A DNA stretch of 43,901 nt from Saccharofermentans sp. (lineage in GTDB: Bacteria; Bacillota; Clostridia; Saccharofermentanales; Saccharofermentanaceae). Below are positions 8,450-15,537 of this stretch, piece by piece. Numbering within the stretch: the stretch's first letter is position 1; each line of letters starts with the position of its first letter. The notes under the pieces are model-generated. The model had not been told where the DNA came from. It did not search any database and was given only the letters and a program-made list of their open reading frames with translations. Location: positions 1-43,901 of the forward strand of contig JAEFBB010000018.1 in the NCBI GenBank assembly GCA_016292215.1. The letters are read 5' to 3'. A program made the translations under genes and the position numbers.

Positions 8450-9037
8450 TTAAAGTGTCTCGTCAGACTGGATCTGGAGGGTCTTACCGTAATCAAGGAT
8501 AGTATGAACTACCCATGCGGTGACAAGTCCTATCGCGCCCAAAGCTGCTCCGGACGTTAAGAATCCGATTGCACTTGCGACGATAAGCACGATGGTTACT
8601 CTCTTGATGACCTTGTCCGTAAACGGTGTGTCTTCTTCCATTATGAGATTGAAGACATTGCTCAGCATCTTCATTAATACTGCACCAATAGCGCAGGTGA
8701 TCGACAGTACCAGGCAAACGGTGCCGTACATTATGCTGAAGGGGTGATCATCAATAGCCTCCTGCAATGCGGGGATATCCGAATGAAGTGAATCGGGATC
8801 TCCCAGATTGATGTCGACCCATTTTGCAGCAGCAATATCGTCATCAGTCGATACATATCCCGCATCTACAGCCTTTTGCATCTGGATGTCAAAATCTTTT
8901 CCCATAGAGAAACAGGTGACGGATGCGGCAGCACATGCAATCGCGCCGATAAGCAAGATGATGAAAAGGATTTTTGATACAGTCTTTCCGACCTTGCAGC
9001 TCTTCTTGATCTTAGCGATCTTTACATTTTCTTCCAT
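8450..9037 (-). CDS. DUF2975-family membrane protein
   Basis: A 195-residue membrane protein with four predicted hydrophobic segments (about residues 20-43, 97-122, 145-165 and 168-185). Charged, lysine-rich cytoplasmic residues lie at the start and an extracytoplasmic loop of about 50 acidic residues follows the first segment. The pattern and the adjacent 69-residue XRE regulator identify it as DUF2975. AAGGAG precedes the ATG by about eight bases. The function of the family is unknown; proposals that the pair senses the membrane state are inference. It is transcribed from the consensus promoter at 9098-9126. Confidence 0.82.
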   Translation of the reverse strand: MEENVKIAKIKKSCKVGKTVSKILFIILLIGAIACAAASVTCFSMGKDFDIQMQKAVDAGYVSTDDDIAAAKWVDINLGDPDSLHSDIPALQEAIDDHPFSIMYGTVCLVLSITCAIGAVLMKMLSNVFNLIMEEDTPFTDKVIKRVTIVLIVASAIGFLTSGAALGAIGLVTAWVVHTILDYGKTLQIQSDETL

Positions 9038-9097
9038 AAAACAATCTCCTTATCCTCAGGTTAAAAAACTTTTGGGCCCTTTATTCCTGATGCTTGG

Positions 9098-9126
9098 ATA
9101 TTACACCGCTAATTTATCTTTGTCAA
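9098..9126 (-). promoter_or_regulatory. Consensus promoter of the DUF2975-HTH operon
   Basis: Read on the reverse strand, a perfect TTGACA (9126-9121) is followed after exactly 17 bases by TAATAT (9103-9098). This is among the two strongest sigma-A type promoters in the window. Its strength suggests that the operon is normally held down by a repressor. Confidence 0.88.
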
Positions 9127-9132
9127 CAACTT

Positions 9133-9151
9133 TTTAACGATAAACGTTAAA
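9133..9151. promoter_or_regulatory. Candidate operator palindrome
   Basis: TTTAACG (9133-9139) and CGTTAAA (9145-9151) form a perfect 7-bp inverted repeat around ATAAA. On the reverse strand it ends six bases upstream of the TTGACA box, where an activator or repressor dimer could touch RNA polymerase. The adjacent XRE regulator is the obvious candidate ligand, but this is inferred from position only. Confidence 0.5.
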
Positions 9152-9207
9152 TTATTTGCGATTAAGATTGTGAATGAGCTTTGCGGGCAATGATGCTTCC
9201 AATTGGC

Positions 9208-9237
9208 TATAATAGTAATGATCTTCAAATAAAGGAG
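9208..9237 (+). promoter_or_regulatory. -10 box and RBS of the methyltransferase gene
   Basis: A perfect TATAAT (9208-9213) has no convincing -35 partner at 16-18 bases. AAAGGAG (9231-9237) lies eight bases before the TTG at 9246 and decides that start, since no ATG or GTG is close. Confidence 0.5.
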
Positions 9238-9245
9238 AAGGCATC

Positions 9246-9962
9246 TTGATCAAAGTAACCAGCTATAAGAGCGGAAATGAATTTTCCTATGGTCTTGGCG
9301 CGACTATCGCCATGGAATACCTTCTCAAGAAGAAGGACGCAGTCAAGGCTGTGATCCTGCATCCTGATTTCAGATCGGAAGAGACTATCGCAAAGATCAA
9401 TTCGATCTGCGGCAAGGATATTCCTGTATCGGTAGAAGCCAAGCCTTTCAATATTCTGTCTAAGAAAGAGAACTGCTTCGTCATCTGCGTTATCGAGAAG
9501 AAGGACGAGCCCATAAAAGACGGCAATCACATGGTGCTCGTTAACCCTTCCAACTGCGGCAACATGGGAACGATCGTGAGGAGCTGCCTGGGATTCGGCG
9601 TTAAGGATATCGCGATAGTGGGCCCCAAGGCGGCAGATCCTTTTGATCCGAAGACGATAAGAGCTTCGATGGGCGCGTGCGCGAGTGTCAGGATAGAAGT
9701 TTTCGAGGCGTTCGAAGATTATCAGAAGAGATTCCCTTCGAATAATCTGTATCCTTTTATGTTAGACGGCAGCACGATACTGCAGGAGACAAAGATAAAT
9801 AAGCCCTTCTCGCTCATTATGGGAAATGAGGCGACAGGCCTTGATCCGGCGTTCAAAGATATAGGCCGGCCCATCAGGATAGAGCATTCCGGCGATATTG
9901 ACAGCCTGAATATTACAATTGCCGCAAGTATAGGGCTTTATGAAGCAACAAAGTCTTGCTAA
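9246..9962 (+). CDS. TrmH/SpoU-family RNA methyltransferase
   Basis: A 238-residue SPOUT-class enzyme expected to 2'-O-methylate ribose in tRNA or rRNA. The three family motifs are present: motif 1, NPSNCGNMGTIVRSC, with the catalytic-type Asn and Arg; motif 2, IMGNEATGLD; and motif 3, SLNITIAASIGLYE, which forms the knot binding SAM. The first 95 residues form a less conserved N-terminal substrate domain. The start is a TTG supported by AAAGGAG eight bases upstream. The exact target base cannot be told from sequence. It stands alone in front of rpsT, whose -35 box overlaps its stop codon. Confidence 0.87.
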   Translation: MIKVTSYKSGNEFSYGLGATIAMEYLLKKKDAVKAVILHPDFRSEETIAKINSICGKDIPVSVEAKPFNILSKKENCFVICVIEKKDEPIKDGNHMVLVNPSNCGNMGTIVRSCLGFGVKDIAIVGPKAADPFDPKTIRASMGACASVRIEVFEAFEDYQKRFPSNNLYPFMLDGSTILQETKINKPFSLIMGNEATGLDPAFKDIGRPIRIEHSGDIDSLNITIAASIGLYEATKSC

Positions 9963-9984
9963 TTAAATACTATCGTGATACAAT
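9956..9984 (+). promoter_or_regulatory. Promoter of rpsT
   Basis: TTGCTA (9956-9961) and TACAAT (9979-9984) are 17 bases apart. The -35 hexamer overlaps the stop codon of the preceding gene. The 45-base leader ends with AAAAAGGAG before the rpsT ATG. Confidence 0.7.
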
Positions 9985-10028
9985 TCTTCGGTAATTTGAA
10001 GATATAACTCTAAAAAGGAGAAAAAGAG

Positions 10029-10289
10029 ATGCCTAATATCAAATCAGCAATCAAGCGTGTAAACGTTTCCGAGAAGAAGGCTGCTGCTAATAAGAGCAAG
10101 AAGAGTGCTATCCGCACAACTGTTAAGAAGGCAAAGGCTGATATCGCTAACGGCGAGAATCTTGATGCTACGATCAAGTCTACACAGAAGGCATTGGACA
10201 AGGCTGCTGCTAAGGGCCACATGAGCAAGAACGCAGCTTCCAGAACAAAGTCCAGACTTGCTAAGGCTGCTAACGCTGCCAAGGCTTAA
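10029..10289 (+). CDS. rpsT: 30S ribosomal protein S20
   Basis: The 86-residue protein is strongly basic and alanine-rich, begins MPNIKSAIKRV and has the long-helix pattern of bacterial S20, which binds 16S rRNA early in small-subunit assembly. Length matches the family. The RBS AAGGAG is about eight bases upstream. Codon use is biased toward a few codons, as expected for a highly expressed gene. It is monocistronic between its own promoter and terminator. Confidence 0.97.
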   Translation: MPNIKSAIKRVNVSEKKAAANKSKKSAIRTTVKKAKADIANGENLDATIKSTQKALDKAAAKGHMSKNAASRTKSRLAKAANAAKA

Positions 10290-10315
10290 TTAGTTTATTT
10301 AGCGAATAACAACAA

Positions 10316-10349
10316 CCGTCTGTCGGATTATCCGGCGGACGGTTTTATT
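10316..10349 (+). terminator. Terminator of rpsT
   Basis: A 12-bp stem with two G-T pairs (10316-10327 with 10331-10342) closes a TTA loop and is followed by TTTTATT. It lies 26 bases after the rpsT stop. Nothing else is seen in 10350-10417. Confidence 0.88.
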
Positions 10350-10417
10350 CTGCATTTTTTTCAGATTTGATGTGCGGATACTGCCGCGACATGACTGCAA
10401 GAGGCGAAAGACCTGCT

Positions 10418-11224
10418 CTATAACAGATATCTGCGTATCTTTTCTTCTATTACTTTTGTGTTCAGAGGCTTCCTGTCCGTTTCCATTGTCAGTATCAGAC
10501 TTGTCTCATCAAAATCATCGGCGAGTGTGTATTTCGCGATCTTGCTGACGTTGCGGTCTGAATAATCTTCGTTTCCCATCATGCCAAGGTGCTCCCAATA
10601 ATAGTCTTTTCGAAGCCTGACATTAAGACAGTTGAAGTCAGGCGCAGCGATCAGCACTCCGTGGCTGTAGAGCGGATACTCGTAACGGTAAGGAATGTTG
10701 TGCCTAAGCAAAGCATCGGCGATCAGTATCTCGGATTTCGATCTGACGCGTTCGCCCTTTGCCGTGTAATATTCCGGATCGTCTTTTCCAAAGCCGAGTC
10801 TGTCATAAGGAGTGTTCTGCCATCGGTTTATGAACTCCTCGTCACTTAAGAATTCAGGAGTTACCAATTGTTTGCGCGCCTCTGACAGCTTTTCAAAGAT
10901 TTGTTGAGGTGCGGATCCATCGTAACTTTTCAAAAATCCTTCGATAGCTTTCAGCTGTTCCCTGAGTGTTTTTAACAGTCTGGTGTCGTAATCTTTTTGG
11001 GCCAGGCTTACGGCGAGGGATCTGTCTTTATTCGTGATATATTTTTCGATTAACGGTTTTGAGTTGTTCCTTAGATAGAACTGATATGCATTCTTCTTTT
11101 TTGACACATGAAGACTGCCTTCGGGCGCTTGATCAAGGCGATTCTTGATCTTAGTGATTTCTGTCTCCAGAAAAGCTTTTCGAACCAGTAATTCTTTGAT
11201 CACAAAATCTGTTTTTGAATCCAT
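10418..11224 (-). CDS. Probable PD-(D/E)XK-fold nuclease-like protein
   Basis: A 268-residue soluble protein of a family I know only as a clostridial hypothetical. Residues 1-125 are charged and helical, probably a coiled coil. The C-terminal part has the spacing of a PD-(D/E)XK nuclease core: Glu165 in RSKSEILIADAL, Asp196 in AAPDF, and Glu211 in YYWEHLG, followed by Lys228 and Lys231. The classic Lys two residues after the last Glu is replaced by Leu213, so activity is uncertain. No obvious RBS/promoter pair is seen; TATAAC on the reverse strand (11252-11257) is a weak -10. It is a lone gene. The intergenic array at 11278-11458 lies directly upstream. Function is not known. Confidence 0.6.
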   Translation of the reverse strand: MDSKTDFVIKELLVRKAFLETEITKIKNRLDQAPEGSLHVSKKKNAYQFYLRNNSKPLIEKYITNKDRSLAVSLAQKDYDTRLLKTLREQLKAIEGFLKSYDGSAPQQIFEKLSEARKQLVTPEFLSDEEFINRWQNTPYDRLGFGKDDPEYYTAKGERVRSKSEILIADALLRHNIPYRYEYPLYSHGVLIAAPDFNCLNVRLRKDYYWEHLGMMGNEDYSDRNVSKIAKYTLADDFDETSLILTMETDRKPLNTKVIEEKIRRYLL

Positions 11225-11277
11225 ATAAAAATCCTCGTTTATCCGTTTGTTATACTGATGCCCCGATTATCCGGATA

Positions 11278-11458
11278 CCCCCAAAATTATGAGATTCTCG
11301 AAAACAGGGGCGCATTTGAAGGGTAATTTTGGATTACAAGACTTAGAATACCCCCAAAAGAAAAGAAACACTGAGATGAGGGGGCTTCTTATTATCACTA
11401 ATCCTGAATCTGAATCAAAATGCACCCCCAAAAATCGAAACCAATCAAAATATGGGGG
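11278..11458. repeat. Array of three C5-N24-G4/5 units separated by 40 bases
   Basis: The 390-base gap between the nuclease-like gene and tmcAL (11225-11614) holds no credible gene. It contains three C-tracts (11278-11282, 11351-11355, 11425-11429), each followed after exactly 24 bases by a G-tract (11307-11310, 11380-11384, 11454-11458). The two linkers are exactly 40 bases. The 24-base segments all begin with AAAA and are A-rich, but otherwise differ; the linkers are not alike. Each unit could form a 4-5 bp G-C stem with a 24-base loop in RNA or single-stranded DNA. The period of 73-74 bases equals seven helical turns. Purpose unknown. Confidence 0.7.
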
Positions 11459-11552
11459 TAGCTATGTTTTTGCCCTGTTGTTTATTCAGATTATTGGCGG
11501 TCCGGGGAACGGTTTCAACCCTTTTACGAAAACTTGAGACTGACTTGCTAAG

Positions 11553-11574
11553 AACCGACAAAGATTTGTCGGTT
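11553..11574. terminator. Hairpin downstream of tmcAL, possible terminator
   Basis: AACCGACAAA (11553-11562) and TTTGTCGGTT (11565-11574) are perfectly complementary; in practice an 8-bp stem with a 6-base loop. It lies 40 bases past the tmcAL stop on the reverse strand. The T-run is short on either strand (TTTT on the forward side), so termination may be weak. Confidence 0.5.
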
Positions 11575-11614
11575 TTGAGACTTTGTAACTGAGGAAAGGC
11601 TTAAAAACAGATAA

Positions 11615-12907
11615 TTACTTAACGATTACCGGGATCGATTCCCACTCTTTAGCGGTGTCCCTGCCATAGAGCTTCCAGCCCAGGGAAGCGGCTCTCATAT
11701 CGAGCTCAAAGATCTTCTTTAAGCTCTCATGTTCCGACTGAAGCTCTAAGCAATCCGAAGGCCTGTTTATGACCGGGAGCCTCGCGCACTTTCCCATGAT
11801 CTTAAGGCAGTATTTGCCCTCGCTGTTAAAGCCCAGCACTCTGATGTACGGGGGCCTTTTTATCTCCAGATAAGAATTATCCTGGCCTGTCATCATGCTC
11901 GCCAGAGCTCTTTGTATCCTTGATAACGTATATCTCTTGGTCGATATCCTGCTCTCGAAAACATTAAGGCAATAGTCGTCATCCGAAATAGTGCCGGGCC
12001 TGATATCTCCCGCGATATTTCTGAGGTATCCTGTCAGGTCATCGCTCATGTAAGCGATGTCATCCAGGGAAGAAGACGCGTTTGCAGTGAGCATGCAGTC
12101 TCTGATGTAATCTACATACTTAGGGAAAGTGAATGTCCCTGAAGAAGCGGCTGAAAGCATCGCGCCTAAAGCTAAGTCAGGCATTCGGCCGTTAAGTTTA
12201 GAGGCAATCGCTGACTGGCTGAAGTTATTGGAAGCTTCTTCTGATATAGCCTTGCGGATGGCAGTAGCGCTCGCAAATTCCCCGCTCATGTCTGCTTCGT
12301 GATACCCTGAGCCTTCGCGCTTTATCATGATCACGTTGATCCTGCGGAGCTTATCGATCTTTTTGAGAGCCAAGAGGTAATCTAATGCGAGTATGGAGTT
12401 AGGGCTCGATAAATCTTTGTCAAAATCACCCGTGATGCCCTTTGACGAAGCGTAATCCTTTATTGCAGACGCTCTTGCCTGAGGGAAGCTGATCCCTGTG
12501 GAGATGTATTCATTGAGTTTTGAATTGAATAACTTATCGCTTTCGAAAGGTTCATTTGCAAGAGCCTTAAGAAGACCGGTGTCATCTGTATCGACACCGA
12601 AGGCTATATCGGTTACGACTCCCGTGGAGATCAGCTCCGACACCGCGCCTTCGGCAAATCTTGAAGAGGGTGCGCAGGAGAAACTGAAGGGGAGTTCTAT
12701 CACGACATCTGCGCCGCACAAAAGAGCCTGTCTGGCGCGGACGGCAGGGGGACAGATGGCGGGAAGGCCTCTCTGGGTAAAGAAACCTGACATGACGGGC
12801 ATGACGATGGCTCTGGGGTCATCAACGATCTCACGGGCCTTCTTTATCAGATACCCGTGACCGTTATGAAAAGGATTAAATTCCGCAATAATTCCTATAA
12901 CCCGCAA
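11615..12907 (-). CDS. tmcAL: tRNA(Met) cytidine acetate ligase
   Basis: TmcAL (YlbM) makes N4-acetylcytidine at the wobble position of elongator tRNA-Met, activating acetate with ATP. The 430-residue length fits the family. The N-terminus IIAEFNPFHNGHGYL holds the nucleotidyltransferase HxGH-type signature, and ATAIRK near residue 215 is the second conserved nucleotide-binding motif. The start is TTG at 12907, since no ATG lies near and the coding match begins there; GAGGG is ten bases upstream. It is divergent from the gene at 12975 across a short shared promoter region. The enzyme uses acetate, which the nearby pta-ackA pathway produces. Confidence 0.9.
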   Translation of the reverse strand: MRVIGIIAEFNPFHNGHGYLIKKAREIVDDPRAIVMPVMSGFFTQRGLPAICPPAVRARQALLCGADVVIELPFSFSCAPSSRFAEGAVSELISTGVVTDIAFGVDTDDTGLLKALANEPFESDKLFNSKLNEYISTGISFPQARASAIKDYASSKGITGDFDKDLSSPNSILALDYLLALKKIDKLRRINVIMIKREGSGYHEADMSGEFASATAIRKAISEEASNNFSQSAIASKLNGRMPDLALGAMLSAASSGTFTFPKYVDYIRDCMLTANASSSLDDIAYMSDDLTGYLRNIAGDIRPGTISDDDYCLNVFESRISTKRYTLSRIQRALASMMTGQDNSYLEIKRPPYIRVLGFNSEGKYCLKIMGKCARLPVINRPSDCLELQSEHESLKKIFELDMRAASLGWKLYGRDTAKEWESIPVIVK

Positions 12908-12931
12908 TTTAAGTAAACCCTCTGCTTTTGG

Positions 12932-12980
12932 TATAATCTTTGATTGTAAGATTATATTTCATAAGGCGGAGTTTATGCAA
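12932..12980. promoter_or_regulatory. Divergent overlapping promoters within a perfect inverted repeat
   Basis: TATAATCTT (12932-12940) and AAGATTATA (12948-12956) are a perfect 9-bp inverted repeat with a 7-base centre. The left arm supplies a rightward TATAAT (12932-12937) for the gene at 12975. The right arm supplies a leftward TATAAT (12956-12951) for tmcAL, with TTGCAT (12980-12975) as -35 at 18 bases. The rightward -35 (TTTAAG, 12908-12913) is weak. The RBS of the rightward gene is AAGGCGGAG at 12963-12971. Confidence 0.55.
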
Positions 12981-14324
12981 CGCAGGCAGATAGCTGGCAT
13001 CGGTATCGGAAAGTTCGTTACAGTGGCGATTGTAGCCGCTCTGGCTTTGGGCGCCGTGATATTCTATCTGTTCTATACCGGAAGGTTCGGAGGCGGAACA
13101 AAGCTTAAGCTCACGAGCCCTGCGCATGTCGGTCACGATTACAGTGACATAGCGGCTGATAACAATATCGTCAGTGATTATCTTTTCGGAAGGACAAAAA
13201 AGCTCAATGTCGAAAAGGGCGGCGACGGAGTCCTTGCCGCAACCACTTATACGATCGCGGGAAGACTCGTTACGCAGGAAGCTGAAAACTCCGGAGTATA
13301 TGAACTCACCGATCAGGCTCTGCTCCTTAAATGCTATGTAAGAGCGGGCGACGGTGCCAATGCGATAGCTCTCAAGAATGAAGTAACCAAGCGTTTCAGG
13401 CTGTCTGACGGCGCGTACAGGACATTCGTTTATTCGGATCCCGCAAAGTCTGAAGAGCTGATCACGGTGTCCGCATCTATGGCATGGCTCGATGCGCTGA
13501 CTGAATATTATGTCTCTTACGGTAATGACGATGACTATAAAGAGGTCTGTCATCTGGCGGGATTGCTTTTCGACAGCGAAGGAAGAGTTATCCCTGAGCA
13601 GCTCTCGGTAGCGAAATATGCCGAATCGCTTTATGTAAGTCTTGAAGATACGAGCGGTTTTGAAGAGGGCATGGAAGGCTCTCTTGAGCAGCTCTACGGA
13701 ACGATCACGGGAGATATCGACGGTGCCGAAGCGCAAAGGGATGAGCTTGAAGCAAATATCGAAGGCGTATTGCTGTCTAATATCAACCTGAGACTTATCA
13801 GGGATCTCGAGAACAACAAGATCCTGGCGCAGGGAGCATACGACCGCGCTCTTAAAGCGGTCAAGGGCGGTTTTGCCGGAGCGGGATATTCGTTCTACGC
13901 TTATGCGACGAACGGCCAGATGGACAGCGAAGACTATATCTATACCGGTCACAGCACCGGAGCATTCGACATTGCGCAGAGCGTAAAGACGATGCGAAAT
14001 CTCGCGGAAGTGGGCGAGCTCGACAGCGCGTCTTTTGCAGAGCTTAAGAGCCAGGTCATGAACTACGGCAGGATCTATATCGAGTACGTTATCATGACGG
14101 GCAGTTATTCCGGCACGGAGGCCGTGAGCGCATATTCCGACGCCATGATGATAGCTTATTTTGTTGGCGACAAGGACCTTTATGACAAGCTGTCTAATGC
14201 GGTCGGCAAGAGGGTCGCCACCAAATCGACGAGCCCTGCTCTCTACATGATCTTCAGGGAAGAGAACGACAGATATGTCTTCTACGCGAGGGAGAATCTG
14301 TCTGCCCGCCTCGTTACTTCTTAA
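12975..14324 (+). CDS. Membrane-anchored extracytoplasmic protein of unknown function
   Basis: A 449-residue protein with a short basic N-terminus, one membrane segment (about residues 14-34), and a large domain that should lie outside the cell. The domain is predominantly helical with repeated helical pairs and many aromatic residues. The order of helices, with segments such as AWLDALTEYYVSYG and GAFDIAQSVKTMRNLAEVG, recalls alpha/alpha-toroid folds of glycoside hydrolases, but no catalytic motif is recognisable. It starts at an ATG with AAGGCGGAG upstream. It is divergent from tmcAL; pta begins 78 bases downstream under its own promoter. Confidence 0.65.
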   Translation: MQRRQIAGIGIGKFVTVAIVAALALGAVIFYLFYTGRFGGGTKLKLTSPAHVGHDYSDIAADNNIVSDYLFGRTKKLNVEKGGDGVLAATTYTIAGRLVTQEAENSGVYELTDQALLLKCYVRAGDGANAIALKNEVTKRFRLSDGAYRTFVYSDPAKSEELITVSASMAWLDALTEYYVSYGNDDDYKEVCHLAGLLFDSEGRVIPEQLSVAKYAESLYVSLEDTSGFEEGMEGSLEQLYGTITGDIDGAEAQRDELEANIEGVLLSNINLRLIRDLENNKILAQGAYDRALKAVKGGFAGAGYSFYAYATNGQMDSEDYIYTGHSTGAFDIAQSVKTMRNLAEVGELDSASFAELKSQVMNYGRIYIEYVIMTGSYSGTEAVSAYSDAMMIAYFVGDKDLYDKLSNAVGKRVATKSTSPALYMIFREENDRYVFYARENLSARLVTS

Positions 14325-14338
14325 TTAGTTCTTTTTAA

Positions 14339-14367
14339 TTGAATTAATAGAGGTAAACGAGTATACT
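14339..14367 (+). promoter_or_regulatory. Promoter of pta-ackA
   Basis: TTGAAT (14339-14344) and TATACT (14362-14367) are exactly 17 bases apart. The leader is short and ends with AAAGGAG (14387-14393), nine bases before the pta ATG. This is a good match to a sigma-A promoter and fits constitutive expression of a core energy pathway. Confidence 0.78.
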
Positions 14368-14402
14368 TTTGTCGACAAAAAATTCCAAAGGAGACAATAT
14401 AT

Positions 14403-15494
14403 ATGGCATTCATTGATGACATCATGGCCAGAGCTAAGGCTGACAAGAAGACTATCGTACTTCCCGAGTCAATGGACAAGAGAACATTTGAGGCTGCCGA
14501 GAAGATCCTTAAGGCTGATATGGCTAACCTCATCATCATCGGAACACCCGACGAGATCGCTAAGAATTCCGAAGGCTTTGACATCACAGGCGCAACGATC
14601 GTTGACCCTTTTAACGATCCCAACAAGCAGAAATATATCGACAAGTTCGTTGAGCTCCGCGGCGTAGACACCATGGTAGCTGCAGCAAAGAAGAAGGCTG
14701 AGAAGAAGGGTCTTGGCGAAGAAGAGACAAACGCTCTCATCGCTGACGCTCAGAAGAAGGGCATCACACCCGAGAAGGCTGAAGAGAAGATGAATTCCGA
14801 CTACATGTACTATGCATGCCTCATGTGCAAGTGCGGTGATGCTGACGGTGCTGTTTCCGGTGCTTGCCACTCCACAGGCAATACGATTCTTCCCGCACTC
14901 CAGCTCCTAAAGACAAAGCCCGGCATCTCTTCCGTATCCGGCTTCTTCCTGCTCGACGTTCCTAACTGCGATCTTGGTGAGCATGGTCTCTTCATCTTCG
15001 CTGACTGCGCAGTTAACACAGACGTAGATTCTGCTAAGCTCGCTGAGATCGCCAAGCTCTCCGCTGAGTCTTTCGAGCAGTTCATCGGCGCTCCCGCTAA
15101 GGTCGCTATGCTCTCATATTCTTCTTACGGTTCAGCTAAGCACGCTGACGTAGATAAGGTATCCAACGCTGTTAAGATCGCTAAGGAAAAGTATCCTGAT
15201 CTCGTAGTAGACGGTGAGCTCCAGCTCGATGCAGCTCTCGTTGAAGAAGTTGGCCAGCTCAAGGCACCCGGATCACCGGTTGCAGGCCACGCTAACACAC
15301 TGGTATTCCCTTCGCTCGAAGCAGGCAACATCGGCTACAAGCTCGTTCAGAGACTTGCCAAGGCTCCTGCTTACGGACCGGTTCTCCAGGGCTTAGCTTA
15401 CCCTGTAAATGACCTCTCCAGAGGCTGCAACGCTGACGATATCGTTGGTACAGTTGCTATTACCGCAGTTCAGGCTCAGGCTGCACAGGCTTAA
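14403..15494 (+). CDS. pta: Phosphate acetyltransferase
   Basis: Pta converts acetyl-CoA and phosphate to acetyl phosphate and CoA in the cytoplasm. The 363-residue protein is the short class I form without the N-terminal regulatory domains of the enterobacterial enzyme. Recognisable segments are IVLPESMDKRTFEAA at the start, GDADGAVSGACHST at about 146-159, the DGELQLDAAL motif, and the C-terminal ANTLVFPSLEAGNIGYKL. Most homologues have 325-340 residues; the extra length comes from a Lys/Glu-rich helical insertion at about 87-120, before the usual KGITPEKAEE segment. It is followed 43 bases later by ackA. Codon use is strongly biased, fitting high expression. Confidence 0.96.
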   Translation: MAFIDDIMARAKADKKTIVLPESMDKRTFEAAEKILKADMANLIIIGTPDEIAKNSEGFDITGATIVDPFNDPNKQKYIDKFVELRGVDTMVAAAKKKAEKKGLGEEETNALIADAQKKGITPEKAEEKMNSDYMYYACLMCKCGDADGAVSGACHSTGNTILPALQLLKTKPGISSVSGFFLLDVPNCDLGEHGLFIFADCAVNTDVDSAKLAEIAKLSAESFEQFIGAPAKVAMLSYSSYGSAKHADVDKVSNAVKIAKEKYPDLVVDGELQLDAALVEEVGQLKAPGSPVAGHANTLVFPSLEAGNIGYKLVQRLAKAPAYGPVLQGLAYPVNDLSRGCNADDIVGTVAITAVQAQAAQA

Positions 15495-15537
15495 GAGCTG
15501 ACCGATATAAGACACTAAAAGACAGGAGAAAAGTCTA

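Noticed and set aside
11278..11458. CRISPR array reading of the phased units
   Set aside because: The units share only the C and G tracts and AAAA; there is no conserved 23-47 base repeat, and no cas gene is in the window.
11289..11537. Open frame of 82 codons on the forward strand across the intergenic array
   Set aside because: No ribosome binding site precedes it, its residues show no domain pattern, and it is crossed by the phased C/G tracts. I treat the region as non-coding.
12909..13952. 347-codon reverse-strand frame opposite the gene at 12975
   Set aside because: It is the antisense shadow of a gene with a clear RBS, membrane segment and domain-like sequence. Its own sequence is rich in Arg, Ile and Ser without family features.
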